The notes under the pieces: generated by a model
The model's database searches: none
Told to the model about the DNA's origin: nothing
The model's input: only the letters and a program-made list of their open reading frames with translations
Shown here: positions 1 through 8,476 of the stretch, in pieces
Layout: every line of letters begins with the position of its first letter
Numbering within the stretch: position 1 is the first letter of the stretch
Assembly: GCA_018398765.1 (NCBI GenBank)
Contig: JAHBMJ010002504.1
Span: 1 to 18,049, forward strand
DNA from: Chromera velia
Lineage: Eukaryota; Sar; Chromeraceae
Direction: 5' to 3'
Length of the DNA stretch: 18,049 bases
Position numbers and translations under genes: made by a program

Positions 1-405
1 AAAAAGTAAGAAAGAAAGAGAGGGAAGAATTAAAGAATATAAAAGGGTGTGGAGTGATACCTAGAGTGATACAAAGGAAGCAAAAGAGGAGGGAAAAAGG
101 AGGAGGATGAGATGCTAGGAGGTTTTGAAACTCGCTGAATTCGAGCCGTTCATCTGCAATTCTGGGATCATTCTCTTTCAAACCGTGCTTTAGAATAGAG
201 TAGGCCCTGAAGCTCTCGCATACATACACAGGTGATTGATTTTACGTTCAATGTAATCCATTCGCAGCAGAGGTTAGACCTATGCAGGCCGGCTAGGGAG
301 GTCTGATGCATCTAGGCGCTTTCCCTGGAAGCCGCACGTCAGACATTTGACATTGGGGCGGGAGGTCAATCCTCCGGACATTAATCCTAATCCTAATCCT
401 AAAGT
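1..405 (+). mobile_element. LINE 3' end, copy 1 (truncated)
   Basis: This is the 3' end of a non-LTR retrotransposon, truncated by the window edge. It is a diverged repeat of about 1232-1610: both share the Lys/Arg-rich end of the reading frame, the 3' untranslated block (GGCCGG, GGTCTGATGCAT, GGCGCTTTC) and a TAATCC-type tail (here 380-402). The frame matching copy 2 runs from position 2 and meets TAG at 62, 116 and 191 before TGA at 233-235. The TAG at 116 aligns with a TGG in copy 2, and a 12-bp duplication (GAGTGATAC repeated near 53-73) plus a 4-base difference near 136 separate the copies. It is probably a dead copy. Confidence 0.6.
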
Positions 406-439
406 GATTAATTATGAATAAACATATTTTTTTTATTGA

Positions 440-490
440 TCCATTCGCGGCATAGGCTAGACCTATGTGGGCCGGCCAGGGAGGTCTGAT
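440..490 (+). repeat. Isolated LINE 3'-UTR fragment
   Basis: The segment ATCCATTCGCGG through GAGGTCTGATGC matches 1460-1512 and 257-308 but lacks the rest of the UTR. It is fused directly to LINE coding sequence at about 491. Confidence 0.5.
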
Positions 491-1417
491 GCGTTTAAAA
501 GAAAAAGGGAAGCATTTGCAGAGAGAGTTGAGAGGTCAGTGCAGAAAAGAGGAAGGGCCGAGAGGGAAGAGAAGAGAAAAGGCATCATGCATCCTATCCA
601 TGCGTCTCTATCCAACAGAAATCGCCTAAATCTGTGGCTTTACAACAGCAAGAATGGAGAAGATATAGACAGAAGCATTTTATTAGATAGAGATAAGATA
701 GGGAGAACTCCCGTCTAGACTCCCGTCTGCTACACAAAGATAGCTCCCTGGCCTAGTCACAGAAGAAAGGCTATATTTCGGGTGGGAAAGAGAAACTTGG
801 AGGTAAACAGGGGGAAGTTCTCAACAGAAGGAGGCAGAGGGACTCCATTGACAGAAAGGAAGTGTATAGTTTGCTCTGACCTGCTTAATATTCAAGCAGT
901 CAAAGATGAAATCCATATGCTGACTGAATGCCCTCTGCATGATGGAGAAAGGACAGACTGCTTACAAGCTTTGATGAGACATTGGAGTTCGGTGAAAGGG
1001 AGAGAGGAGAGAGCTGCAAATAGCAGCAGATAGAAAGTAGATGGTGAAAGGAAGGTAGGCAAGATCGCTCTATTCTCTTTTCTTTTGAATGAGGCCAACA
1101 AGAATGTTGATACCTTTCTGAAAGACGTCATGATGAAAAGACAGGTAGTAAGAGAATGGAAAAGAAAAAAAGGAGACAATTTGAGTCAAACTTTAGGAAG
1201 AGAGTTAGATAGGCTGCATCAGGGGACTTGGAAAAGTAAAAAAGAAAGAGAGGGAAGAATTAAAGAGTATAAAAGGGTGTGGAGTGATACAAAGGAAGTA
1301 AAAGAAGAGGGAAAAAGGAGGAGGATGGGATGTTGGGAGGTTTTGAAACTCGCTTCGAGCCATTCATCTACAATTCTAGGATCATTCCCTTGCAAACCCT
1401 GCTTCGGAATGGAGTGA
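491..1417 (+). pseudogene. LINE ORF2 C-terminal fragment with CCHC knuckle
   Basis: This is the C-terminal part of a LINE reverse-transcriptase polyprotein, 5'-truncated near 491. One frame runs about 309 codons and is broken only by TAG at 716-718 and 1031-1033, ending in TGA at 1415-1417. The diagnostic feature is a cysteine/histidine knuckle after a Gly-Arg-rich stretch, seen at about 862-940: Cys-x2-Cys, a spacer of about 13 residues, then His-x4-Cys-Pro. This pattern follows the RT domain in many LINE ORF2 proteins. The tail (about 1085-1417) is strongly basic. RT catalytic motifs are absent because of the truncation. It begins just after a stray 3'-UTR piece (440-490), so it is a mosaic. 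No ATG start is expected in such a fragment. The LINE assignment is good; the clade is not determined. Confidence 0.6.
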
Positions 1418-1700
1418 GCCCTCTCGCATACATACGCAGGTGATTGACTGTTCAATATGATCCGTTCGCGGCACAGGCTAGACCTGTGCAGGCCGGCCAG
1501 GGAGGTCTGATGCATTTAGGCGCTTTCTCTGGAAGCCGCACGTTAGACATTCGGCATTGGGGTGGGAGACCAATCCTCCGGACATTAATCCTAATCCTAG
1601 TCCTAATCCTAGGCGCTTTCCCTGAAAGCCGTACGTCAGACATTCAGCATTGGGGTGGGAGGCCAATCCTCCAGACATCAATCCTAACCCTAATTATACA
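1418..1700 (+). repeat. LINE 3' UTR with tandemly duplicated end and TAATCC tails
   Basis: The 3' untranslated part of the second LINE copy matches 236-405 in copy 1. Its last 93 bp (1518-1610) are followed directly by a second, diverged copy (1611-1695). Both units carry the GGCGCTTTC block, the GGCATTGGGG or AGCATTGGGG block, CAATCCTCC, and then an AATCCTAATCC-type tail. The second tail reads AATCCTAACCCTAATT. Confidence 0.65.
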
Positions 1701-1972
1701 GCCGTAACCATGAAATACTACTAGTAGACGGATTGTGTAGCAATCTAATTTATAGCCGTACGTAGAACGTACGTATGCATAAGACAATTCAATTGGAACA
1801 GTAATAAATCCTGGAACAAATCTTTTCTAGATCGCCCTAGGGATTACCTACGTTAGCCTACGTTGTCTAATGATTTTAAAAGATTCTAGTAATCTTACAG
1901 ACTTACACAGTTACACTATTACATGAATCTAATATCCCATTAGCTGTATAATTTATTCAATTTATTGAAATT
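1701..1972. other. AT-rich spacer, no gene seen
   Basis: Moderately AT-rich unique sequence between the LINE remnants and the CA repeat. I see no coding signal, RNA gene or repeat that I can support. Confidence 0.5.
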
Positions 1973-1973
1973 G

Positions 1974-1992
1974 AACACACACACAGACACAG

Positions 1993-2026
<34 letters not shown>

Positions 2027-2087
2027 ATACACTTTTACTTACACTTGTAAGTGTACACACTTACACTTACACACACACATGCATACA

Positions 2088-2119
<32 letters not shown>

Positions 2120-2129
2120 TACACACACA

Positions 2130-2163
<34 letters not shown>
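1974..2163. repeat. CA/TG microsatellite
   Basis: About 190 bp of nearly pure CA dinucleotides, interrupted by GACACA, TACACA and a short TTACACTTGTAAGTGTAC stretch near 2036-2055. Translations here give only Thr-His repeats and are not genes. Alternating purine-pyrimidine DNA of this length can adopt Z-form. Confidence 0.95.
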
Positions 2164-2164
<1 letters not shown>

Positions 2165-2361
2165 CGTTTATTTCCGTTTCCTGGTCACCCTGTACGCACC
2201 CCCCACCCCAAAAAAACATTTAGCCTTTCTGCGGAGTCCTCATCCTGAAACCAATCAAAAAGGAATTAATATAAAATACATAGAAGATATGCATGTTTCA
2301 TTCAAGCGTGTGCGTCACACATCGATGAAACAACCAACGAGGGACACTGCGGTCAAAACGG
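2165..2361. other. OSCP1 3' flank
   Basis: Sequence between the CA repeat and the OSCP1 stop. It should hold the minus-strand 3' UTR. I could not identify a convincing polyadenylation signal. Confidence 0.4.
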
Positions 2362-3699
2362 TCAAAGAGAATCCAGCAAGTCGACCACTGCGTCTCTTGG
2401 AGCCTTCGCGGCAGTTTTTTCTTTTTCCTTTTCTCCTTTTCCATCACCCCCGGCCCCCACTGCGCCCCCCCCGGCTCCCTGTCCTCGAGGGGGGGAGATG
2501 CCCTCCCCTCCCGCTGCTGCTGCGCGGTCTCTCTCAAGAAGCCGACTGAGAGACGAAGCAGAAGGAGAATTTCTCGGGGGCCCCCTGTGCTCCCCTTCAT
2601 TTCCCCCTGCAGGATAAGAAGGAGACGGAACACCCCCCCCCGCACCCCCGCCCTTCTGTGCTTCCACTATTTTCAAACTCTTCGTCAGGCTTAGAGACGC
2701 AAGAAGTGCATTCCCCCCATCAACACCTAGCTTCTTCCCGCCCTCATCCCCCCCAGTGGGAGACCCCCCTCCCGGGAGGTCGCCTTCGCTGTCCGCCCCC
2801 GGAAGACACCCGATAGCGCTAGACGACCCGGACAGGACCCCTCCCAGGGTCAGACTGACCGCTTGAGACTGGGCAGATGGTTTTTGATTGGCTGGGATAC
2901 GTCCGCTTTGGCCGTGGGGAAGCTGAGGTGCATCTTTCGAGTAGATGTTCAACCCTAGTTTTGAGTACCGTACGAGGCTGATTCGGGACGAGGCTACGGA
3001 AGGTGTCCACCGACTGCTGCCCTCTGTCGGTACCGTCTGCTGGCGTACCACAATCCCCCCCTGAAGATACCTGATGAGCCCCGGCCTCTCTGCCCCATAC
3101 GGCAGTGGGCCCTCTTTGGACACCACCAGGGTCCCGTCGGGCCTCTGCTGTCCACTCTGAAGAAGAAGGGACACCTTGGCGAATCTGTCCTGAAAAAACA
3201 GACACACACTCTGACGCAGAAGCATGAACTCCCCTGCCGTCAGGGAGGCGTATCGTTCATGAACGAGACGGATAGTGCCGTCCACCATCATTTGGACAGA
3301 AGGCGCACACTCTCCCACAAAGGCCCTCATCCAATTCAAATGGTTCAGGGTCAGCTCCAACATTTCCTCGGGACGGTTACAGCGGAGAATTTGGGATTTC
3401 ACCCCCATAGTCATCAAGTCGAACAGCTTATCCATGCTGGCTTCGTTCAGTCGCATCACTGAGGAGTGAGCGAGTCGGTCGAAAATCTGACGGGTAGACG
3501 ACATGGAATAAATCGGTTGGGGTCGGAATAGTTCCTGAATGAAACCGTTGAAGTGCATTGTCCGAATTACCTCTTGGAGCACCGACTCCTGCTTTGACAT
3601 GGGAACGTTCTGGGCCTCTAACCGTTGCTGCAAAACGTACAGCATTTCTCCCCCCATGTTCAGCACGATAATCGGCATTGCATACAGAGCGCCCGACAT
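2362..3699 (-). CDS. OSCP1: OSCP1/NOR1-family protein (organic solute carrier partner 1-like)
   Basis: This 445-residue protein starts at ATG 3697-3699 and stops at TGA 2362-2364, with no interruption. The first ~210 residues match the conserved OSCP1 (oxidored-nitro domain) region as I know it: a hydrophobic start followed by NMGGEMLYVLQQRL (about 14-27), RQIFDRLAHSSVMRLNEASM (about 70-89), DKLFDLMTMG (about 90-99), GEFMLLRQ...FFQDR, and a PLPYGAERPGLIRYL motif near 204-218. From about 260 on it is a low-complexity Gly/Ser/Pro-rich and basic tail, ending in an acidic-hydrophobic DLLDSL that resembles the family C-terminus. Length is close to vertebrate OSCP1 (a little under 400) plus a longer tail. 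In vertebrates the family is linked to solute-carrier function and to ciliated cells; its molecular role is unclear. It is the only apparently intact host gene here. No introns are needed to read it. Confidence 0.85.
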   Translation of the reverse strand: MSGALYAMPIIVLNMGGEMLYVLQQRLEAQNVPMSKQESVLQEVIRTMHFNGFIQELFRPQPIYSMSSTRQIFDRLAHSSVMRLNEASMDKLFDLMTMGVKSQILRCNRPEEMLELTLNHLNWMRAFVGECAPSVQMMVDGTIRLVHERYASLTAGEFMLLRQSVCLFFQDRFAKVSLLLQSGQQRPDGTLVVSKEGPLPYGAERPGLIRYLQGGIVVRQQTVPTEGSSRWTPSVASSRISLVRYSKLGLNIYSKDAPQLPHGQSGRIPANQKPSAQSQAVSLTLGGVLSGSSSAIGCLPGADSEGDLPGGGSPTGGDEGGKKLGVDGGNALLASLSLTKSLKIVEAQKGGGAGGGVPSPSYPAGGNEGEHRGPPRNSPSASSLSRLLERDRAAAAGGEGISPPRGQGAGGGAVGAGGDGKGEKEKEKTAAKAPRDAVVDLLDSL

Positions 3700-4500
3700 G
3701 GTTTCCTTTTTGTTCCTTTACCTTTCACTCTGACACAAACAAAATGGGCACTGCAGATTTTTGATCGGAGCTCGCTCTGTACAAACGTTTGTGTACTGTC
3801 TGCCTCCTTCCTTATTCCCCGTCTCTGCGTCTCCTCAGCTCCTTCGTATCAATACCATCTACACCAGCGAGCTCCCATCAATCGACGAAAGGGCAACATC
3901 GGGCAACTCGCATCTCTGAAATCGGATCTAGGTGCATACAGATGGCCTGGGAACGTTACTGTGGATGGCATATCACTTCTCTCGATCCTCTTCCTCTTCG
4001 AACTGATTTCGAACCTATATAGCTGACAGTGTTGTTTGCTTGGTGGGATCTTGGTGGGGGTTGCCGGCGCGGCCCAGGACGACGGCCGCGGTAGCGGGGC
4101 CGGTCCGCCGCACGTACTGCACCCAGATCGCAGGCCAGATTCAGGGATCGATGAAAAAAATTCGAAAAACACGGCCGCCATCGCAGGAACTCACACAAAC
4201 TTTCAAAAAACCTGCACGGTTGTGCCTGTTTCTCATTTTGCATGTCATCGGTGCCATCTTGGAACACAGATCTGCCGATGGATATTAAAAAAAATTTTAG
4301 TCCCATGCGTGTGTTTTGCGTAATTTTACTAAATTTTACACTCTGTTACACAATATTACGCAACTTAACATACCAAACAGGCTGAACTAGGCTGAACGAC
4401 CCTCGCCAGATAAAAACGCAAGGGGAAAAACATAATTTAAGTCTGTGCCTGATGCAAGAACTTACGAACGGAAGCCAATGTCCCGGCTAGTCTCCGCAAA
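3700..4500. other. OSCP1 upstream flank, no gene called
   Basis: This 800-bp stretch lies upstream of the OSCP1 ATG and should contain its promoter and 5' UTR. A GC-rich patch sits at about 4055-4185 in otherwise mixed-composition DNA. Short open frames on both strands (for example minus 3849-4306) show no family resemblance and overlap each other, so I do not call them. No TATA box can be assigned with confidence. Confidence 0.4.
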
Positions 4501-4607
4501 ACCAAATATATTTATCCACTAGTTACTCACTTCAAAAGTAATATATTGAGGAATGTATTCAAGAATATATTTCTAAATGAATTAATGGGAGGTTCGGAGG
4601 GCTGAGC
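4501..4607 (+). repeat. Left ~107-bp inverted repeat (pairs with 16800-16905)
   Basis: The block runs from ACCAAATATATTTATCC through GGTTCGGAGGGCTGAGC. Its reverse complement is found at 16800-16905 with almost no gaps and roughly 85% identity by eye, including the shared core CACTAGTTACTCACTTCAAA. The GC-rich inner end is less regular than on the right. The repeats face each other across 12.2 kb. Confidence 0.8.
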
Positions 4608-4766
4608 TAAAGATTAGACATCTTTCTGCAGCTTCTGGCTGTTACGCCGCAGGAATCGCCTGGTAGGCAATAATATTATCGCGTGTATATGATTTTATAA
4701 GTTTGCCGGGTGGTGGCTGAACTGCTTTGAAACATACATATAGCGCATAAATCTAGGTATGAGTCC

Positions 4767-5437
4767 TGCACTGGACGTGCAGAAGCCTCTAGAGAGTACT
4801 CCCAAAACCACCTCCCTGACATTATAAGCCATGTGAATTTGAAGTCGCTCTCGGCCGCCTCTCTAGCCGCCTCTCGCGGATGGCTTCTAGGAAGGCTTTT
4901 ACTAGCTAGGGCTTTTAAGTACCAAAGGTATTAAAGACTAGTAAAAATCAAACTTTGGCTAATTAATCACTTTATTCAATCACATTCAATCACTTCATGG
5001 GATAATTGAATATATTCTAATCACAAGTGACTAAACATCTTTACGCAAAACAACAAAAAACATAGTGCACACAGTAAATTGGCTATAATCGGCCAGCAGT
5101 AGCCAGCAGCCGCCAGCTGCGACACGCAAATTAACGTAAACACTACGTAAAATCCAATATCTATTGACGCACGCTGTTTGACTTTGACGTTTTTTAGGAC
5201 AAAACTTCAAAAAGGAACTTTCTAATATCAAAGGTGTTTAGTCACTTGTGATTAAAATATATTTAATTATCCCATAAAGTGATTGAATGTGATTGAATAA
5301 AGTGATCAATTAGCCAAAGTCCGATTCTTACTAGTCTTTAATACCTTAGGTCATTCTAATGGTGCGTGATTTTTTTTTTTACGTTATAAAAACAAATGTT
5401 TTGGGAGTAGCCTAGAGGCTTGTGCACATCCAGTGCA
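4767..5437. mobile_element. Foldback element with outer arms and MITE core
   Basis: Two nested inverted-repeat pairs share one centre. The outer pair is 4767-4808 and 5398-5437 (TGCACTGGA, AAGCCTCTAG and TACTCCCAAAAC against their complements). The inner pair is the 4921-5351 MITE. The sequence between the outer and inner arms does not pair and differs in length on the two sides. No protein is encoded. No clear target-site duplication was found. Confidence 0.55.
4921..5351. mobile_element. MITE with ~120-bp terminal inverted repeats
   Basis: The left arm (4921 to about 5041) and right arm (about 5229 to 5351) are inverted copies sharing AAGGTATTAAAGACTAGTAA, TTTGGCTAATT, CACTTTATTCAATCACATTC and CAAGTGACTAAAC. 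About 190 bp separate the arms, with no convincing coding potential. Flanking trinucleotides do not form an obvious duplication, so the superfamily is not assigned. Confidence 0.75.
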
Positions 5438-5708
5438 CTGTATGCATGGCCCAGCCCATGCAGCCCGGGCTAGCCATGCATGCACCGGCGCGGCCCATGC
5501 ACCGCTCCTACTAGCGGCCGCGGCCATCCATCGGTGCATGCATTCGGAGCCAAATAGCCGATTGTACAGGTTGCATCAAAAATCGGGTCTTCATGCATGA
5601 GTTTCAAACACAAGGTAAGATGCAAACTTAAAGTCACAGCAAGCCATGATACCAGTCTGAAATGACTGAGGCCTGATATGTTCAGACGATTAACTCTATA
5701 GTTTGAAA
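5438..5708. other. hAT 5' flank rich in GCATG words
   Basis: GC-rich DNA (about 5440-5560) with repeated CATGCA/GCATGG words, then an AT-richer leader up to the hAT ATG. Repeated short words near the end are common in hAT subterminal regions, but I could not find a matching hAT terminus, so this remains a description only. Confidence 0.35.
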
Positions 5709-6835
5709 ATGAGTCAAATAGACGTACGAGACTTCTTCAAAGCAGTTCAGCTACCGCTCGGCAAACCTGTAAAATCGTATACATGCAATTCCTGCGGGAC
5801 GACAGCCAGAAGCAGTAGAGGGACGTGCAATTTTTGGACTCACCTTCGAAGCTGCAAAAAGAAGACAGAAAAAATCAAAAAAGCAATCGCTACCCAGCAT
5901 CAGAATGAGCTTAAAAAGAAAATTGCAAAGATGGGAGATAACGCCACTCTGCTTCCTCACGTTGTCTCTACCACCATGGAGGGTGAGGTTCCATTTCCTT
6001 CTTCAGTGAAGATGTACTTGAATGATCTTCTTGTTAAGTGGCTTGTCGCTGAGTTTCTACCTCCAAACACTTCTGAGTCGGACCGTTTCTGGCATCTGAT
6101 GCACGTAGCAACGATGAGAAGGTGGCTTCCTCTAAAACGTCAGACTATTACGACTCGGCGGATTCCAGCCTTGCAGTCCGAGATGGGGTTGTACCTGAAA
6201 CCTGCTCTAGCAGACCCTCGAAGTGCCTATCATCTCGCGTGGGATCATTGGTCCACTCCACAGGGCACTTCCCACCTAGGGATCCTCACCAAGACAATCA
6301 ACGCAGATTGGGAGCTCATCGTCACATGTCTTGGGTATCCAGACACTGGTATAGTACATCACTCCGGAAAAAAGAAATGGTTTTGCCGATGAAGCTGCAG
6401 ACGAACTTGATTCTCTTCTCTAAGGAAGCGGAATTGAGCTTCAGTCCAAGAAGGATGAGATTAGCGCTCTTGTTGGCTCTTACTACTTGTGGTAGGCGTA
6501 CGAGGCACAGCGTCACATCTATGCCTCTGTAGAGGGGTTCATCGATAAGGAGCAATCGCTGTCAGAGCAAGTGCATCAGCATGAGTTCCTCACCCCCCTT
6601 GTTGACCTTATCAGAGGGGAGCTTGCAGCCTGTTTTCCTCTCGACCAGCTAAGGAATGCGGCCCATTGGCCAGACGCTGTCATTGCTTCTTATTGTCTTG
6701 ATCTACGAATAGGTCATCTCAACCAGCTCACTGATCCCGACATTAAGGCAGCCGTCGAAGAGCAGTTTTATCAGATCATCGCGTATGTCAAGATGTAGGA
6801 GCTCCTCGACAGGCGAGTAGCCTGAGGAGGTAACC
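5709..6835 (+). pseudogene. hAT transposase, N-terminal part (BED finger, first catalytic Asp)
   Basis: This is the N-terminal half of a hAT-superfamily DNA transposase, split by an LTR element. The ATG at 5709 opens a 227-residue frame. Residues 26-49 form a BED-type zinc finger (C26-x2-C29 ... H45-x3-C49), followed by a Lys-rich stretch. Around residue 178 is WDHWST, the hAT block with the first catalytic Asp (D179), then a TINADWELIVTCLGY stretch typical of the RNase H-like fold. The frame ends at TGA 6390. Homology resumes one frame over at about 6382, through TAA 6421, TAG 6493, TAG 6796 and TGA 6823. This part includes a piece (about 6571-6795) that resembles the region before the hAT C-terminal domain. 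I cannot recognise the second Asp or the insertion-domain Cys-His motif, so an internal deletion is likely. Confidence 0.7.
6829..6835 (+). repeat. Target-site duplication, left copy
   Basis: GGTAACC, matched at 12554-12560. The true duplication may be 5 or 6 bp inside this word, since the last LTR base is ambiguous. Confidence 0.75.
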
Positions 6836-7154
6836 GTCAGATTTCCTCCTAGACTAAGAACGTAGTCTAGTCGGAGACTTATCATACCTTACCTCCTTAA
6901 GTCTGTCAGTCAGAGTTCACTTCCAAGGACTCCATTCAAACGATACAGATGGATGAAGACTGTACGGCATGCTTCTATTTATTTCTGTATTGTAAATCTA
7001 TTATTTCTTTCTCTGTATTGTCAGTCTGTCACTTAATTCTCTTAGTGCACTTAATTAATGCCGGCCGGGCTTAGTATTGCGAAGTTAGTTTCCCAGTCCC
7101 AGTTCTAGCAAGTTTGGCGGGTGATCAAGTCGCCGTACAAGCCACAACGTAACG
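6836..7154 (-). repeat. 3' LTR of the chromovirus
   Basis: Aligns without gaps to 12236-12554, an exact offset of 5400. I count 10 differences in 319 positions, several clustered at 6883-6885 and 6965-6996. It is preceded on the minus strand by a polypurine tract. Ends do not read TG...CA in an obvious way. Confidence 0.92.
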
Positions 7155-7156
7155 TG

Positions 7157-7171
7157 CCCTCTCCCCCCTCC
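7157..7171 (-). other. Polypurine tract
   Basis: On the minus strand GGAGGGGGGAGAGGG lies two to three bases upstream of the 3' LTR, the expected primer position for plus-strand DNA synthesis. Confidence 0.8.
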
Positions 7172-7189
7172 ATGGCCTATGCGCCTCAC

Positions 7190-7666
7190 TCAAGCCGAAG
7201 CATGGAAATTAGCAATCGCTTGTTTTACATTCTTCAATGATGACAGGGGCTCCCATGATGCGTGTTCTAATGGGTATCCCCTCCAGAGAACCTTGTACTG
7301 CTTGGCCTTGCCCCTCCCTCGGACTGCAAGGATTTTCTCGACTTCATACTCCTCCTTGGCCCAAGCGGGCATGCGGACAGACGGGGGGCGAGTCTCCCCA
7401 CTCGGCTGACGGTAAGGCTTGCATAACGATGTGTGAATGATAGGGTGCTTCCTGCTCCCAGCAGGCAAAACAACCTCCAGATTGTCTCGAGGCAGAACGG
7501 TCTCGACTTCAAACGGACCGAACCAAACTGAATCAAGCTTCCTGGCATATTCCTCCCCCTTCCCCACAGGACGTGGCCACCACGTGTGGTGCACCAGGAT
7601 GTAATCTCCTACTTGGATGTTTTCGGCGAGACGCCGACGGCGATTGGCGTTTCGGGTCATGACTTG
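7190..7666 (-). pseudogene. Integrase C-terminus with chromodomain
   Basis: This is the last part of pol, in the same frame as RT and integrase. It starts with a basic RNANRRRR stretch and the [11 protein letters not shown] / [11 protein letters not shown] block found downstream of the integrase core. It ends in a chromodomain of about 50 residues: [20 protein letters not shown], then [18 protein letters not shown]. Two aromatic-cage positions (Tyr, Trp) are present. Chromodomains of chromoviruses are thought to guide insertion to heterochromatin. The frame ends at TGA 7190-7192, 18 bp before the polypurine tract. Confidence 0.9.
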
Positions 7667-8476
7667 TTAGACTGAGCGGAGTGAATCTCTTGCTGCAGCC
7701 GTCATCTGGCTGTGCTCCTCCAGAAATTCCCTTGCGTCGAAAGAAGGCTCGACTGAGACTGGGAGATTGAGAGCAGAAGGGATGAGCGGGGACTTCCCAC
7801 CATCGAGAGCGAGGGGCGCAAAACCAGTCCCCTCATGGACAGAGGAGTTGTATGCAAACTCCACATCACACAGAAATTCAGACCACCGGGAGTGCTTCGT
7901 GTCTACCAGACACCGTAAAGCCTCCTTGAGGGTGCGATTCATCCTCTCTGCGGCACCCGCTGTGTCGTGGTACGATGCAGTCGCGAAATCGACTTCTGAA
8001 CCGCTGGAGGTGTGGAGAGTCTGCCAAAAGCGGGCGACAAAACGGGGGTCACGGTCGCAGACGATATGACGCTGGAAGCCCTTCTTATATAAAACGTGCT
8101 GGCGGTAGATCCGCGCGGTCTCCTCTGCTCCTGCTATGCTGTGAGTAGGAATCAAGACGACTGCTTTAGTGAGCCGGCAAAGCACCACAAGAATCGTATC
8201 AAACCCCTCATCACCGGAAGGCGGCAAGTCAGTAAGGCGGTCAATGCAAGTCGACTCCCAAGGGTGTGAAAGGATAGGGAGGGGCTACAAAAGCCCGGGG
8301 CGGGCTGCAGTAGGACCCTTGCTTCTCTGATACCGATTGCACACGCAAACAAAAGAAGCAACTGACCTCCACATCTTGGGCCAGTAGTACAATGACGTCA
8401 CCTTCCGATAGGTCTTCCCCATCCCAAAGTGAGCAGCGTGTAGAGGGGAGTACACCCCAGCCATCACAGTCTCCTG
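7667..8476 (-). pseudogene. Chromovirus integrase
   Basis: Integrase joins the cDNA to host DNA. The N-terminal HHCC zinc domain (about 8350-8470) keeps one His (HAAHFGMGKT) and one Cys near RYQRSK, but the first His position reads Val and the last Cys reads Tyr. TAG 8285-8287 follows GLL, where the family usually has Gln in a GLLQPLP-like motif. The catalytic core keeps the DDE set: Asp in TCIDRLTDLP, Asp in VCDRDPRFVARFW, and Glu in GAAERMNRTL. The usual Asp of the DRLTK motif reads Cys. The frame stops at TAA 7667-7669, a position where related integrases have Gln. Confidence 0.88.

Noticed and set aside
380-402. True telomere
   Set aside because: Only three or four TAATCC units are present and they sit at LINE 3' ends, repeated in the same context elsewhere in the window.
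1965-2549. Long plus-strand frame with Thr-His repeats
   Set aside because: It is a translation of the CA microsatellite running into the antisense of OSCP1; no protein family is visible.
2298-3209. Other minus-strand frames overlapping OSCP1
   Set aside because: They are alternate-frame readings of the OSCP1 coding sequence and lack family resemblance.
3849-4306. Minus-strand frames upstream of OSCP1 as possible 5' exons
   Set aside because: The OSCP1 ATG at 3699 already gives the family's N-terminus, and these frames overlap one another with no conserved motif.
6122-6532. Plus-strand 136-codon frame in the hAT region
   Set aside because: It overlaps the real transposase frame and lacks hAT motifs.
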